A stretch of 64,000 nt of DNA from Azoarcus sp. CIB (lineage in GTDB: Bacteria > Pseudomonadota > Gammaproteobacteria > Burkholderiales > Rhodocyclaceae): NCBI RefSeq assembly GCF_001190925.1, contig NZ_CP011072.1:1860001-1924000 (forward strand), read 5' to 3'. Shown here piece after piece: positions 1 through 7,752 of this stretch (positions are counted from its first letter, which is position 1; each line of letters begins with the position of its first letter). Made by a program: the position numbers and the translations under genes. Below the pieces are notes generated by a model. It saw only the letters and a list, made by a program, of their open reading frames with translations. It was not told where the DNA came from and did no database searches.

Positions 1-248
1 ACGGCGCAGCTTCCCGGCTACGGCAACGTGGTGAGGGATACGCTGCTCGAGCCGATCAGCTCGAGCGGGCCTCCGCTCACTGGCTACGGCACACCGCTGG
101 TTCGCATATGGCTGACAAGCAGATTGATTTGCGCTCGATCCGCGACAATTTGGGGCATGAGTCGCTGAAGACCACCAGCCAGTACTTGCATACGGATGAC
201 GATGCTCGTCACCGGGAGACCGAGCAAAAGCATCGGATTGGTTGGTAG
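1..248 (+). CDS. Tyrosine recombinase/phage integrase, C-terminal part (cut by window edge)
   Basis: The frame that starts at base 3 runs open to a TAG at 246-248. It contains HWLRHTAGSH followed by an LGH-x-SLKTT-x-x-YLH segment, which is the C-terminal catalytic box of tyrosine recombinases (the R of box II, a His, and the nucleophilic Tyr in YLH). About 80 residues are visible; the N-terminal core-binding domain lies left of the window, or the gene is already truncated. There is no ribosome site near the internal ATG at 108, so it is unlikely to be a start. An integrase at the edge of a metal-resistance block fits an integrative element or genomic island, but no attachment site can be shown from this window. 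Confidence 0.8.
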   Translation, partial: GAASRLRQRGEGYAARADQLERASAHWLRHTAGSHMADKQIDLRSIRDNLGHESLKTTSQYLHTDDDARHRETEQKHRIGW

Positions 249-306
249 TCATTGGCCGGTGCCGTCGTGCCCTCACAATCCCATGCTTGCTGTCCTTTAG
301 GTTCTT

Positions 307-333
307 GGCCTTATGCAATCTATGGACTCCCCC
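307..333. repeat. Subterminal inverted repeat, transposase 3' side
   Basis: Two 12-bp blocks, GGCCTTATGCAA and ATGGACTCCCCC, are separated by 3 bp. Both are perfect inverted copies of blocks on the other side of the transposase. The spacer differs in length between sides (3 bp here, 10 bp there), so the two ends are not simple mirror images. Confidence 0.8.
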
Positions 334-580
334 GGAATTGCAAGTGACGGTCTTGGGCTTCTGGAAGCAAACCTGCAGGAATCTATCCGGCCTACTGTGA
401 CGCCCGTCGGCGCCGGCCCTGATGACATACGTTCCGCGGCCACCTCATTAGCTTCGCGGTCTGGCTTCGACCATTCCCATAAGCAGGCTCTTGCCGCGTC
501 GGTTTGCACCGTCATCCCATCAACACGCTTCGCTCGCAATCTTCAGGCAGGAATCTTTCTGGCTAATCCATGCAGCGGAT
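334..580 (-). other. Noncoding 3' segment of the IS element, candidate bridge-RNA region
   Basis: This 247-bp stretch lies between the transposase stop codon and the subterminal repeat and has no convincing gene. In IS110-family elements of the IS1111 group, the structured bridge RNA that guides recombination is encoded on the side downstream of the transposase. Position and length fit such an RNA here. The RNA itself is inference: no loop-to-target base pairing was demonstrated. Confidence 0.35.
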
Positions 581-1603
581 TCAAGCGGACACGGCTGCAC
601 TCCGATAATCAGTGCCGCGGGCCAACATCGCCCAGATGATGCGTGCATGCTTTGCGGCCAATGCGACGGCCGCGACATTGGCGCAGCTTCTCGCCTTGAG
701 CGCTTCGGCCCAAGCACTCATCTGGTCGTGCTTTTGAGCGGTAAGACGCAGCACCGAGCGCGTACCGTGGATCAGCAAGGTTCGCAGCACGACATCGCCC
801 CGCTTGCTGATCGCACCGAGTTTCGCCTTGCCGCCGCTAGAGTTCTGGCGTGGCGTGAGCCCCAGCCAGGCTGCAAACTGGCGGCCGTTGGTGAAGGTGC
901 TGGCGTTGCCGACACTGGCGACAAGGGCAGTGGCGGTGATTGGACCGATGCCTTCGATCGCCATCAGTCGTCGCGCCGGCTCGCTCTGGCGCGCCAGCGC
1001 CTCGATCTTTCGATCATAGGCCAAGATGCGCTCATCGAGCGCGCGCAACCGGTCGTGGAGCTCACCCATCGTCTCGCGGACAAGGATTGGCAACTGCTTT
1101 CCGCCGGCGCCAATCTCGGCCAGCAACCTCCGCACGTGCGAAACCCCTGTTGCAGCAACAATGCCAAATTCACCGAGCAGGCCGCGGATTTGGTTTACCA
1201 GCGCAGTACGTTCGGACACCGTTAATGCACGCGCTCGATGCACCGTCAGAACCGCCTGGGCCTCCTCCGACTTCACGGGCACAAACCGCATGTTCGGCCG
1301 CCCGACCGCTTCGCAGATCGCCTCGGCATCGTTCGCATCGTTCTTCCCACTCTTTCGGTATGGGCTCACGAACTGGCCGGCCATCAACCGTGCGTCGTGG
1401 CCGAGCTTGCCCAGTTCCCGTGCCCAGTAGTGCGATCCGGCGCACGCTTCAAGCCCGACTAGGCAAGGCGGCAGTTGGGCGAAAAACTCGCACACTTGAG
1501 AGCGGCTCAATGTCTTCCTGATAACGGGTTTGCCTTGCGGGTCAACGCCGTGCACCTGGAAAACAGACTTGGCGATGTCGAGACCGATGCGAACAACGTT
1601 CAT
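581..1603 (-). CDS. IS110-family transposase (DEDD recombinase)
   Basis: This 340-residue protein catalyses cut-and-paste or circular movement of the element. The N-terminal RuvC-like half opens with RIGLDIAKSVFQVHG, with the first catalytic Asp at about residue 9. It continues with GLEACAGSHYWAREL and KNDANDAEAICEA, which supply the Glu and the paired Asp residues of the DEDD set. The C-terminal transposase_20 domain has IEGIGPITATALVA and AAWLGLTPRQ. The start at 1603 was chosen over the upstream in-frame ATG because an AAGGAGG ribosome site lies just before it (complement of 1607-1615). Length is normal for the family and no frameshift is seen, so it may be active. Confidence 0.92.
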   Translation of the reverse strand: MNVVRIGLDIAKSVFQVHGVDPQGKPVIRKTLSRSQVCEFFAQLPPCLVGLEACAGSHYWARELGKLGHDARLMAGQFVSPYRKSGKNDANDAEAICEAVGRPNMRFVPVKSEEAQAVLTVHRARALTVSERTALVNQIRGLLGEFGIVAATGVSHVRRLLAEIGAGGKQLPILVRETMGELHDRLRALDERILAYDRKIEALARQSEPARRLMAIEGIGPITATALVASVGNASTFTNGRQFAAWLGLTPRQNSSGGKAKLGAISKRGDVVLRTLLIHGTRSVLRLTAQKHDQMSAWAEALKARSCANVAAVALAAKHARIIWAMLARGTDYRSAAVSA

Positions 1604-1670
1604 GGCACACCTCCTTGGCTGGCTCGCTGCCGTCATGGCCGCGACCGGGTCAGTTTCCCGCTAGACGGGA

Positions 1671-1704
1671 GGGGGAGTCCATTTCATTAGCTTTGCATAA
1701 GGCC
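1671..1704. repeat. Subterminal inverted repeat, transposase 5' side
   Basis: GGGGGAGTCCAT (1671-1682) and TTGCATAAGGCC (1693-1704) are exact inverted complements of the blocks at 322-333 and 307-318. This marks the upstream end of the IS1111-type element, about 67 bp before the transposase start. Confidence 0.8.
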
Positions 1705-2046
1705 GAGGACCAGGAGTTGCCCCCTGCCCTTCTTCGTTTGACATTATCCGCCAAGGGTCGGCAACCGTACCGGTCGTTCGGCCGAGAGCCAAGCAAACGT
1801 TCAAAACGTCTTGTCAAGCGACATGGAGATTTGCCCCCTGACACTTCATGCATGGGCGCATGCAACGGATAGGCGCGCCGGCAATCCGCGCTTGAACACG
1901 TTACGTGGCTCCAAGAGCCCTTGAGAATTCGTTAAACGGCTGCCATTCCACGTAGCCGGGCTTCGGAAATTCTTACGGAGCGCAAACTACGGGCCAACGA
2001 CGGCTTCCACATGTTCCTTTGTGGCGGGTCGAGTGCCAGCAACGGA
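1705..2046. other. Intergenic DNA between the IS element and the TonB receptor
   Basis: No credible gene is present. Two copies of a GGAG(AT)TTGCCCCCTG motif occur in direct order at 1713-1726 and 1825-1840, which could be leftover terminal repeats of an unrelated element. A small inverted repeat, TGCATG-GGCG-CATGCA, lies at 1849-1864. Nothing else is recognisable. Confidence 0.5.
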
Positions 2047-4344
2047 TTAGCTCCCCTTCCAGGTGTAACGCACGCCGATCCACGCGCTGCGCGGCGTGCC
2101 GGGGGCGAAGAACCGTTCATGGCGCCATTCGCCGGGATCCGCGGCAAACGCGTTGCCCGCGCCGACGAAAGGATTCTCCGCCAGCGCACCGGCGGTCGCG
2201 TAGCGCTTGTCGAAGAGGTTGTCGATGCGGCCGAACAGGGTCCAGCCGCGAGCGAACCGGTAGTCGGCACTCACATTGACGACGGCATATCCGGGAAGCT
2301 TCCCGCGGCCTCCGAACTCGCCGTCGGGTTCATGGCGGTTGTTCTCGTTCCCGCGCACATATTGGCCGGAGTATGCGAGGACGTCGGCCCCGAGGCGAAG
2401 GGCGTCGCCGGTGCGCCAGTCGAGACCGAGCTTCAGGCTGTGCCGTGGCAGTCCCGGAAGCCGGTCGCCGCGCGAAACGCGGATTTCGTCGTCGGGACAC
2501 CCGCCTCCACCCTCCGTGCTGTTGTTCTCGGCGAGGATGCAGGCGGAGGACTGGAAGGTGGCCTCGAGGTAGCTGTAGTTCACCCGCCAGTCGAGGGCGC
2601 CGCTCTCCCCGGTCAGGCCCAGTTCGATGCCCTCGCGGCGGGTGCGCCCGAAATTGGTGAAATAGCCGAGGCTGCCGCCCGTGCCGACGAAGAGGATGTC
2701 GTCGCGGTTGGTGCTGCGGAAGGCGCTTGCGTTCCACTGCACGTTTCCGGCGAGCTTGCCACGCACCCCCAGTTCGAAGGTCCGGGTGACGACCTGATCG
2801 AGGAAGGGGTCAGCGGCCATCGCATTGGGCAGGCTGCAGGCATTCTCGGGATCCGCACAGCCCAGTTCAATCGGCGTCGGCGCGCGGTTGCCCTGGGAAA
2901 AGCCGCCGTACATGGTGAGAGCGGGCGCGGCTTCCCAAGTGAGGCCCAACGCGGGGTTGAGCTTGTGATAGGTGAAATCGCCGTTGAGGGCGTCGCCCAT
3001 GCGGTCCCGGTTGATGACCCGGGTGCGATTGAAACGCAGCGAGCCGGTCATATGTGCGGAGGGGACCAGCATGACGGTGTCGGTGGCATAGACGCTGGTG
3101 GTTCGGGTGCGGCCGAGCAGGCCGTTCACCTGTTCCTCATCCTCTGCCGCGGCGATGCCGCGGCTCCCGGTGAGTTCGCCGCCCTGCTCACTCTGGCGGA
3201 AGCCGGCACGGCTGCGGTCGTGGGACACGCCGACGGCGAACTGGTGCGCACCGGCGATGCGGCTCCACTGAAGAGCCAGCCCCGCTGCGTTCTGGTCGGT
3301 GCGGGTGCGGTTGAGCACACCACTTTCCGGGCCGTCGCCGGCGGGGAAGCCGGCATCGGCCCATTCCTCGAACTCGTTCTCATACTCGTCGTTGCCGTCG
3401 CCGTTCAGCGTGCGGGTGCGGGTGCGCCGCGCGTAGATCGTGCCGGAGATCTGGTCGTTGTCGTTCAGCCAATGGCTCCCGGAGAGCGCCAACAACGTGC
3501 TCCGGTTCTTCGTCTGGTCCGGATGGGTGAAGATCGCCTCACGCCGCTGGTGCTGCATACTCTCCGGCACCAGACCGTTGCCGATCAGGTCGGTGCTGGC
3601 GTGAGCGAGGGTCAGCGCGACATCCGTCCCCCACTTGGTCCATGCGAACTTGCCGAACAGCTGGCCGACCTCCGACGGAGAACGGTCGCGCCATCCCTCC
3701 TCCTTCATCCCCTCGGCAGCGACAAACCAGGAGAGTTCGTCGCGCTTGCCGCCGTGCTCCACGGATCCGCCGCGGCGATTAAAGGAACCACCGTACAGCT
3801 CCATCGCGCCACCCGGGTGAGTGTCGCCGCGCTTGGTCTGGATTGCCAGCGCGCCCCCGAGGGTGTTCAGTCCGTAAAGCGGGTTGGAGCCGGGCACCAG
3901 CGTCATCGTCGCGATCGCCGCCTGGGGGATCAGATCCCAATTGACCACATCGCCGAACGGCTCGTTGACGCGCACGCCGTCGAGGAACACGGAGAGGCCT
4001 TGGGGTGTTCCGAGCAGCGGCGAGGCGGAAAAGCCGCGGTAATTGACTTCGGCCTGGTAGGGGTTGCCCTGGATCTCGTTGACATTGACGCTGGGCAGCC
4101 TGCGCTGCAGGTCCTCGGCCAGTGACACACCGCCCGCCTCGCGCAGTTGCCGGCTGCTCAGGGTCTGGACATTGGCGGGGACCTGTTCTCTTGGAAGGCC
4201 GATCCCGGGTAGCAGCGTGGTGCCGACGACCTCCACCGGCGCGAGCTCGACCGTCTCGGCGGCCACGACCGTCGCGGCGGGTCCCAGGGAAGCGATCAGG
4301 ATCGCGAGTGCTTTGCGGATCGGTGGCCGGCGGTCGGGCTGCAT
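2047..4344 (-). CDS. TonB-dependent outer-membrane receptor
   Basis: A 765-residue outer-membrane receptor. The start at 4344 gives a normal signal peptide (MQPDRRPPIRKALAILIASL, then a cut after VVAA). Next come a TonB-box/plug region (about residues 35-170, with EVVGTT and the plug motif LDGVRVNEPFGDVVNWDLIP) and a long beta-barrel ending in the aromatic strand GVRYTW. Length is typical of the family. Ligand is unknown: the plug does not resemble the copper receptor OprC closely enough to call, although the metal context makes a metal or metallophore plausible. It is divergent from a two-component system starting 160 bp away, which may control it. Confidence 0.88.
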   Translation of the reverse strand: MQPDRRPPIRKALAILIASLGPAATVVAAETVELAPVEVVGTTLLPGIGLPREQVPANVQTLSSRQLREAGGVSLAEDLQRRLPSVNVNEIQGNPYQAEVNYRGFSASPLLGTPQGLSVFLDGVRVNEPFGDVVNWDLIPQAAIATMTLVPGSNPLYGLNTLGGALAIQTKRGDTHPGGAMELYGGSFNRRGGSVEHGGKRDELSWFVAAEGMKEEGWRDRSPSEVGQLFGKFAWTKWGTDVALTLAHASTDLIGNGLVPESMQHQRREAIFTHPDQTKNRSTLLALSGSHWLNDNDQISGTIYARRTRTRTLNGDGNDEYENEFEEWADAGFPAGDGPESGVLNRTRTDQNAAGLALQWSRIAGAHQFAVGVSHDRSRAGFRQSEQGGELTGSRGIAAAEDEEQVNGLLGRTRTTSVYATDTVMLVPSAHMTGSLRFNRTRVINRDRMGDALNGDFTYHKLNPALGLTWEAAPALTMYGGFSQGNRAPTPIELGCADPENACSLPNAMAADPFLDQVVTRTFELGVRGKLAGNVQWNASAFRSTNRDDILFVGTGGSLGYFTNFGRTRREGIELGLTGESGALDWRVNYSYLEATFQSSACILAENNSTEGGGGCPDDEIRVSRGDRLPGLPRHSLKLGLDWRTGDALRLGADVLAYSGQYVRGNENNRHEPDGEFGGRGKLPGYAVVNVSADYRFARGWTLFGRIDNLFDKRYATAGALAENPFVGAGNAFAADPGEWRHERFFAPGTPRSAWIGVRYTWKGS

Positions 4345-4504
4345 GAAAGTCCTCGTAGTCTGCTGGTATCCGTCGGTGGGTTGCCTGTGCCGTGGTCCCG
4401 CCGGCTGCACGACGCAGCGTACGCAGGCTGCGCCTTGCCTTCCATAGGAAAAATTCCCGATTTTCTCGATGCGCCTCCTGTCGGGCCGGTGTGATACTCC
4501 CCGC

Positions 4505-5923
4505 ATGGAACTGACCTACGTACTGTTGCGCCGTGCAGCGGCGATTTCGCTTGCCTGTCTGCTCTGCGTCCTGCTGCTCGCGGTGTGGCGGGCGCGATCG
4601 GACGTGCGTCGGGAGGGGCTGGGCGCAGGGCAGCTTGCGCAGCTGAGCAGCCAGCTCGCCGCTTTGCAGAACGTGGCGGAAAGCGGGCTCCAGGAGAAGA
4701 TCGGGGCCCTGCGCGAGGTGGGGCATTTGCGCCACCTCGACTTCCGGCTCGAAGATGCGGGCAGCGGGGAAGTACTGGCGCAGTCGAAGGCGGAGGAGTT
4801 GCCGCCGCTTGCGATGCGACCCTTCCTGTGGCTGCTGAACCTCTTTGCGCGCCCGCATGCCGCGGAGGAGTCGTCCTGGCATCTCGAGCGTGCGGATGGC
4901 CGCAGCTTTCGCGTCACGCTGACCACGAATCCGTTCAGCGAGCAAAGAGAGGCGTTCGACGACATCGTCGGCGTCACCGGTGTCCTGCTCCTCTATAGCC
5001 TTTGCCTGCTGGTGGCCCTGTACTGGGCAGTCCGTCATGCCTTTGCACCGCTGCGCCGCATTCTGGACACCATCGGTGCATTCGAACGCCAGGACTATCG
5101 GGCACGCCTGCCGGCGATGCGTATCCGCGAAATGGATGTGATCGCGCGTGCGCTCAACCACCTGGCGGCGGCACTGGGCCAGATACAGGAGGAGCGGCGC
5201 CTGCTCAGCCTGAAGCTGCTGACCCTGCAGGAGGACGAGCGCAGTCACATCGCCCGCGAACTGCATGACGAACTCGGCCAGTCGCTCACCGCGATGCGTG
5301 CGGACGCGACCTACCTGCTGCGGCGGACCGATCAGCAGCCGGAGCTGCACGCCGTCGTCGCGGAACTGGAGCAGCAATGCGCCCGTGTCCAGCAGGACAT
5401 CCGCGACCTGCTGGGCTGGCTTGGCAAGCCGAGCGATGCGACGAACCGCGGGCCGATTCCGATCGACGAGCTTGTCGAGGCCTTGGTCGAGAGCTGGCGT
5501 AACCGTCCGGGGCAAACGATCGAATACCGGCTGACGGTCGACCTCGGCGACATCGATATCCCGCAAGCTCTGGCACTGACCCTGTACCGCATGACCCAGG
5601 AGGCGCTGACCAACGTGGCCCGCCACGCCGACGCCAAGACGGCGGCGGTCCGCCTCGTCACCCGCCCCGGGCAGGCCATCGAGTGGTCAGTATGTGACGA
5701 CGGCGTCGGCATCGCCTCGTACAACGAGGCATCGCAGCAGGGCAACGGCTTGGCCGGCATTCGTGAGCGGGTCTGGGCCCATGGTGGCGAACTGGAAATG
5801 CTGGATCGGGGGCCAACGGGCTCGGCGCCGGGGCTACGTCTGGTCGCATGCTTTCCTTGCCCGGAAGCGGAACGCGCTTCAGGCGCCCCTAGCATGCGCA
5901 ACGACGAACTGGAGGCCAACTGA
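4505..5923 (+). CDS. NarX/UhpB-type sensor histidine kinase (HisKA_3)
   Basis: This 472-residue membrane kinase has a TM segment at about 7-28, a periplasmic loop of about 125 residues, and a second TM at about 157-177. HAMP-like linker follows, then a HisKA_3 dimerisation box with the phospho-acceptor His at about 254 (RSHIARELHDELGQS). The HATPase domain shows LTNVARHA and DDGVGI followed by GNGLAGIRERV. The start at 4505 places the first TM right at the N-terminus; an earlier in-frame ATG would add 12 residues with no clear ribosome site. It overlaps directly with the response regulator (TGAATG), so the two are co-translated. The signal is unknown. Confidence 0.88.
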   Translation: MELTYVLLRRAAAISLACLLCVLLLAVWRARSDVRREGLGAGQLAQLSSQLAALQNVAESGLQEKIGALREVGHLRHLDFRLEDAGSGEVLAQSKAEELPPLAMRPFLWLLNLFARPHAAEESSWHLERADGRSFRVTLTTNPFSEQREAFDDIVGVTGVLLLYSLCLLVALYWAVRHAFAPLRRILDTIGAFERQDYRARLPAMRIREMDVIARALNHLAAALGQIQEERRLLSLKLLTLQEDERSHIARELHDELGQSLTAMRADATYLLRRTDQQPELHAVVAELEQQCARVQQDIRDLLGWLGKPSDATNRGPIPIDELVEALVESWRNRPGQTIEYRLTVDLGDIDIPQALALTLYRMTQEALTNVARHADAKTAAVRLVTRPGQAIEWSVCDDGVGIASYNEASQQGNGLAGIRERVWAHGGELEMLDRGPTGSAPGLRLVACFPCPEAERASGAPSMRNDELEAN

Positions 5924-6556
5924 ATGACCTGCCTGCGCGTGGCAATCGCCGACGATCACGCCGTGGTGCGAACCGGCTTTCGACGGTTGTTGGAACTCGA
6001 GCCGAATGTCACCGTGGTGGCGGAATTTGGCGACTGCGAAACGGCATACACATGGCTGTGCGCCAATCGCGCCGATATTCTTGTGCTCGATCTTTCAATG
6101 CCCGGCCGCGGCGGCCTCGAAACGTTGCGGCGACTGAAAGCCAGAGTGCCAACGCTGAAGATCCTCGTCTTCAGCATGCATGGCGCGCCGGCGATGGTCA
6201 GTCAGGCGATGCAGGCCGGAGCCGACGGCTATTTGACCAAGAGCAGCGCGCCGGAAGCGTTGATCTCGGCAGTGCTGGACCTCGGCGCGGGCGGGCACCC
6301 GTTGTCGCAGGAGGCCGCACACGCCTTGAACGAAGCCGGGAACGACAGCCAAGCGCCCCACCTGGTGCTGTCGCCACGGGAATTCCAAGTATTCACCCTG
6401 CTCGCACAGGGACTGGCGGTAGACGAGATCGCGGGGCGCCTGTGCGTCAGCGCCAAGACCGTGGCCAACTATCAGACAGCCATCCGGCAGAAGACCGGAC
6501 TGGGCAACGCGCTGGCGATGTTTCGCTACGCGCGGACCCACACATTGCTCGAGTGA
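5924..6556 (+). CDS. NarL/LuxR-family response regulator
   Basis: A 210-residue DNA-binding response regulator that partners the kinase immediately upstream. The receiver domain (1-120) has the acidic pocket D10/D11, the phospho-acceptor D56 in LVLDLSMPG and the conserved Lys at about 106 (YLTKSS). The C-terminal LuxR-type HTH begins LSPREFQVFTLLAQG and ends IAGRLCVSAKTVANYQTAI. It starts on the base after the kinase stop codon. The likely targets are its own operon and the divergent TonB-receptor gene; that is inference from position. Confidence 0.9.
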   Translation: MTCLRVAIADDHAVVRTGFRRLLELEPNVTVVAEFGDCETAYTWLCANRADILVLDLSMPGRGGLETLRRLKARVPTLKILVFSMHGAPAMVSQAMQAGADGYLTKSSAPEALISAVLDLGAGGHPLSQEAAHALNEAGNDSQAPHLVLSPREFQVFTLLAQGLAVDEIAGRLCVSAKTVANYQTAIRQKTGLGNALAMFRYARTHTLLE

Positions 6557-6776
6557 GCCGAAATGCGCCAGCCTTCCACCCTCTACTGATTGATTCAGCG
6601 GGCTTCAGTCCAGCCCCTTTCTGGACGAAGGGTGCATCACGGTCCCGGTGTGACCGAGGCTGTATAAAACGGCTGACGATGCGCCAGCTGTCGGGCCGCT
6701 TCCACGCGACCCTTTGCAACCCAAGTCATTCGATGACGACGAGGCGACGCTGTTGAGGTCGTAAGATAGGACTGCT

Positions 6777-7093
6777 TCAGTCTCTCATCGCCACCATCAG
6801 CACCTCATTTCCCATCAGCTTCATCACCGGCGTCAGGTTGTACGCCAGAACGTGCAGATTCTTCTCCGTCTGACGCGTTCGAGCTCCCTGGTCAGGACGT
6901 GGGTTGCGCCCATCCACGCCTTGAGGGTGCCGGAGGGGTGTTCGACGGTCCGACGGCGGATCCGCATGCTGTCAGGCGCGTCATCGAGCCGCGCCTGCAT
7001 GACCTCCAGCTCTTCCTCATGCAATTCGCGATGGCCACCTGCTTTCATGGAGCTGCCCCGTCCAGCACAGAAAACGTACGCCACCCCGATCAA
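6777..7093 (-). pseudogene. IS1182-family transposase, C-terminal remnant with frameshift
   Basis: Read on the minus strand, the fragment has RRRTVEHPSGTLKAWMGATH and LTRELERV, the C-terminal part of IS1182/IS5-like DDE transposases. It then shifts frame by one and continues as TEKNLHVLAYNLTPVMKLMG to a stop at 6777-6779. The N-terminal two thirds of a normal transposase are missing and no inverted repeats were found. This is a dead remnant next to the cad genes and a sign of past insertion activity. Confidence 0.8.
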
Positions 7094-7172
7094 CCCGCCG
7101 ACATTTCGGATTCAAATGACTCCTGTGCGGCTGAACACGGTGTCGTTCATTTTTGGCCCACCCATGCCGACA

Positions 7173-7643
7173 TCACTTTCCGGCATTGCGGACTCGTGCA
7201 CCGCCATGCGCGCCATGCACGTGCCCGCCACCGATAGGTGCTCCGTGACACGAAGGTTGCGACAGCTCATGCAGGATTCCGCAGTGGGCAGCATCCCGTG
7301 CCTGGGGGCATTGTTCGCGCAGGCTCTTGAGTTGCCGTTCCAGCGCGCGCAGTTCGCGGATACGGGCTGCGACGTGGCCGATGTGCGCGTCGAGCAACGT
7401 GTTCACGTCGCCGCAGTTCTCGCCCGGCGCATCCTTGAAGCGCAGCAGGATACGAATCTCGTCCAGCGCCATGTCCAGCGACCGGCAATGGCGGATGAAC
7501 GACAAGCGCTCGGCGTGGGTGTCCTCGTAGATGCGGAAATTGCCCTCCGTACGCACCGGGGCGGCCAGCAACCCTTCGCGCTCGTAGTAGCGGATGGTCT
7601 CTACCGGGGCGCCGGTCATTCTTGCCAGCTCACCGATTTTCAT
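7173..7643 (-). CDS. cadR: CadR/PbrR-type MerR-family regulator
   Basis: A 156-residue MerR-family activator for Cd, Pb or Zn. The N-terminal HTH (MKIGELARMTGAPVETIRYY) is followed by a dimerisation helix. Metal-binding Cys residues sit at about 77 (GENCGDV), 112 and 121 (C-x8-C), the arrangement found in CadR/PbrR/ZntR-like proteins. A His-rich tail (GGHVHGAHGG), common in CadR, ends the protein. It is divergent from the P-type ATPase gene and the shared promoter has the expected MerR-type dyad. Whether the best ligand is Cd or Pb cannot be told from sequence. Confidence 0.9.
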   Translation of the reverse strand: MKIGELARMTGAPVETIRYYEREGLLAAPVRTEGNFRIYEDTHAERLSFIRHCRSLDMALDEIRILLRFKDAPGENCGDVNTLLDAHIGHVAARIRELRALERQLKSLREQCPQARDAAHCGILHELSQPSCHGAPIGGGHVHGAHGGARVRNAGK

Positions 7644-7693
7644 GTTGCTTTCCCTCCAGGTGGGAAGAAAGGTCGTACCGGCATTCTAGGTCC

Positions 7694-7724
7694 TTGACTC
7701 TGTAGCGACTACAGATTGTTAAAT
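7694..7724 (+). promoter_or_regulatory. MerR-type cadA promoter with operator dyad
   Basis: TTGACT (7694-7699) and TTAAAT (7719-7724) are separated by 19 bp, the over-long spacer of MerR-activated promoters. The spacer holds the dyad CTGTAG-CGA-CTACAG (7700-7714). It lies between divergent cadR and cadA and decides the cadA start: the ATG at 7723 overlaps the -10, so the ATG at 7753 is used. Confidence 0.85.
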
Positions 7725-7752
7725 GACTCAAGTCCAGACAAAGGAATCGACC

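Larger units (their letters stand above)
307..1704 (-). mobile_element. IS110-family (IS1111-group-like) insertion sequence with subterminal inverted repeats
   Basis: The element holds one transposase gene on the minus strand (581-1603) bracketed by matching inverted sequences. On the left GGCCTTATGCAA (307-318) and ATGGACTCCCCC (322-333); on the right their exact complements at 1693-1704 and 1671-1682. Paired subterminal repeats are characteristic of the IS1111 group within IS110; classical IS110 members lack them. The noncoding side is longer downstream of the transposase (about 250 bp) than upstream (about 70 bp), which also fits IS1111. True ends are expected a few bases outside the repeats and cannot be fixed by reading alone. 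Confidence 0.8.

Noticed and set aside
2011-4125. Long plus-strand open frame (704 residues) opposite the TonB receptor
   Set aside because: It is the antisense shadow of the receptor gene. High GC third positions keep the frame open; the product has no domain and no start signal.
3779-5626. 615-residue minus-strand frame overlapping the TonB receptor and the sensor kinase
   Set aside because: It crosses two recognised genes on opposite strands, and the sequence is low-complexity Arg/Gln-rich text typical of a shadow frame.
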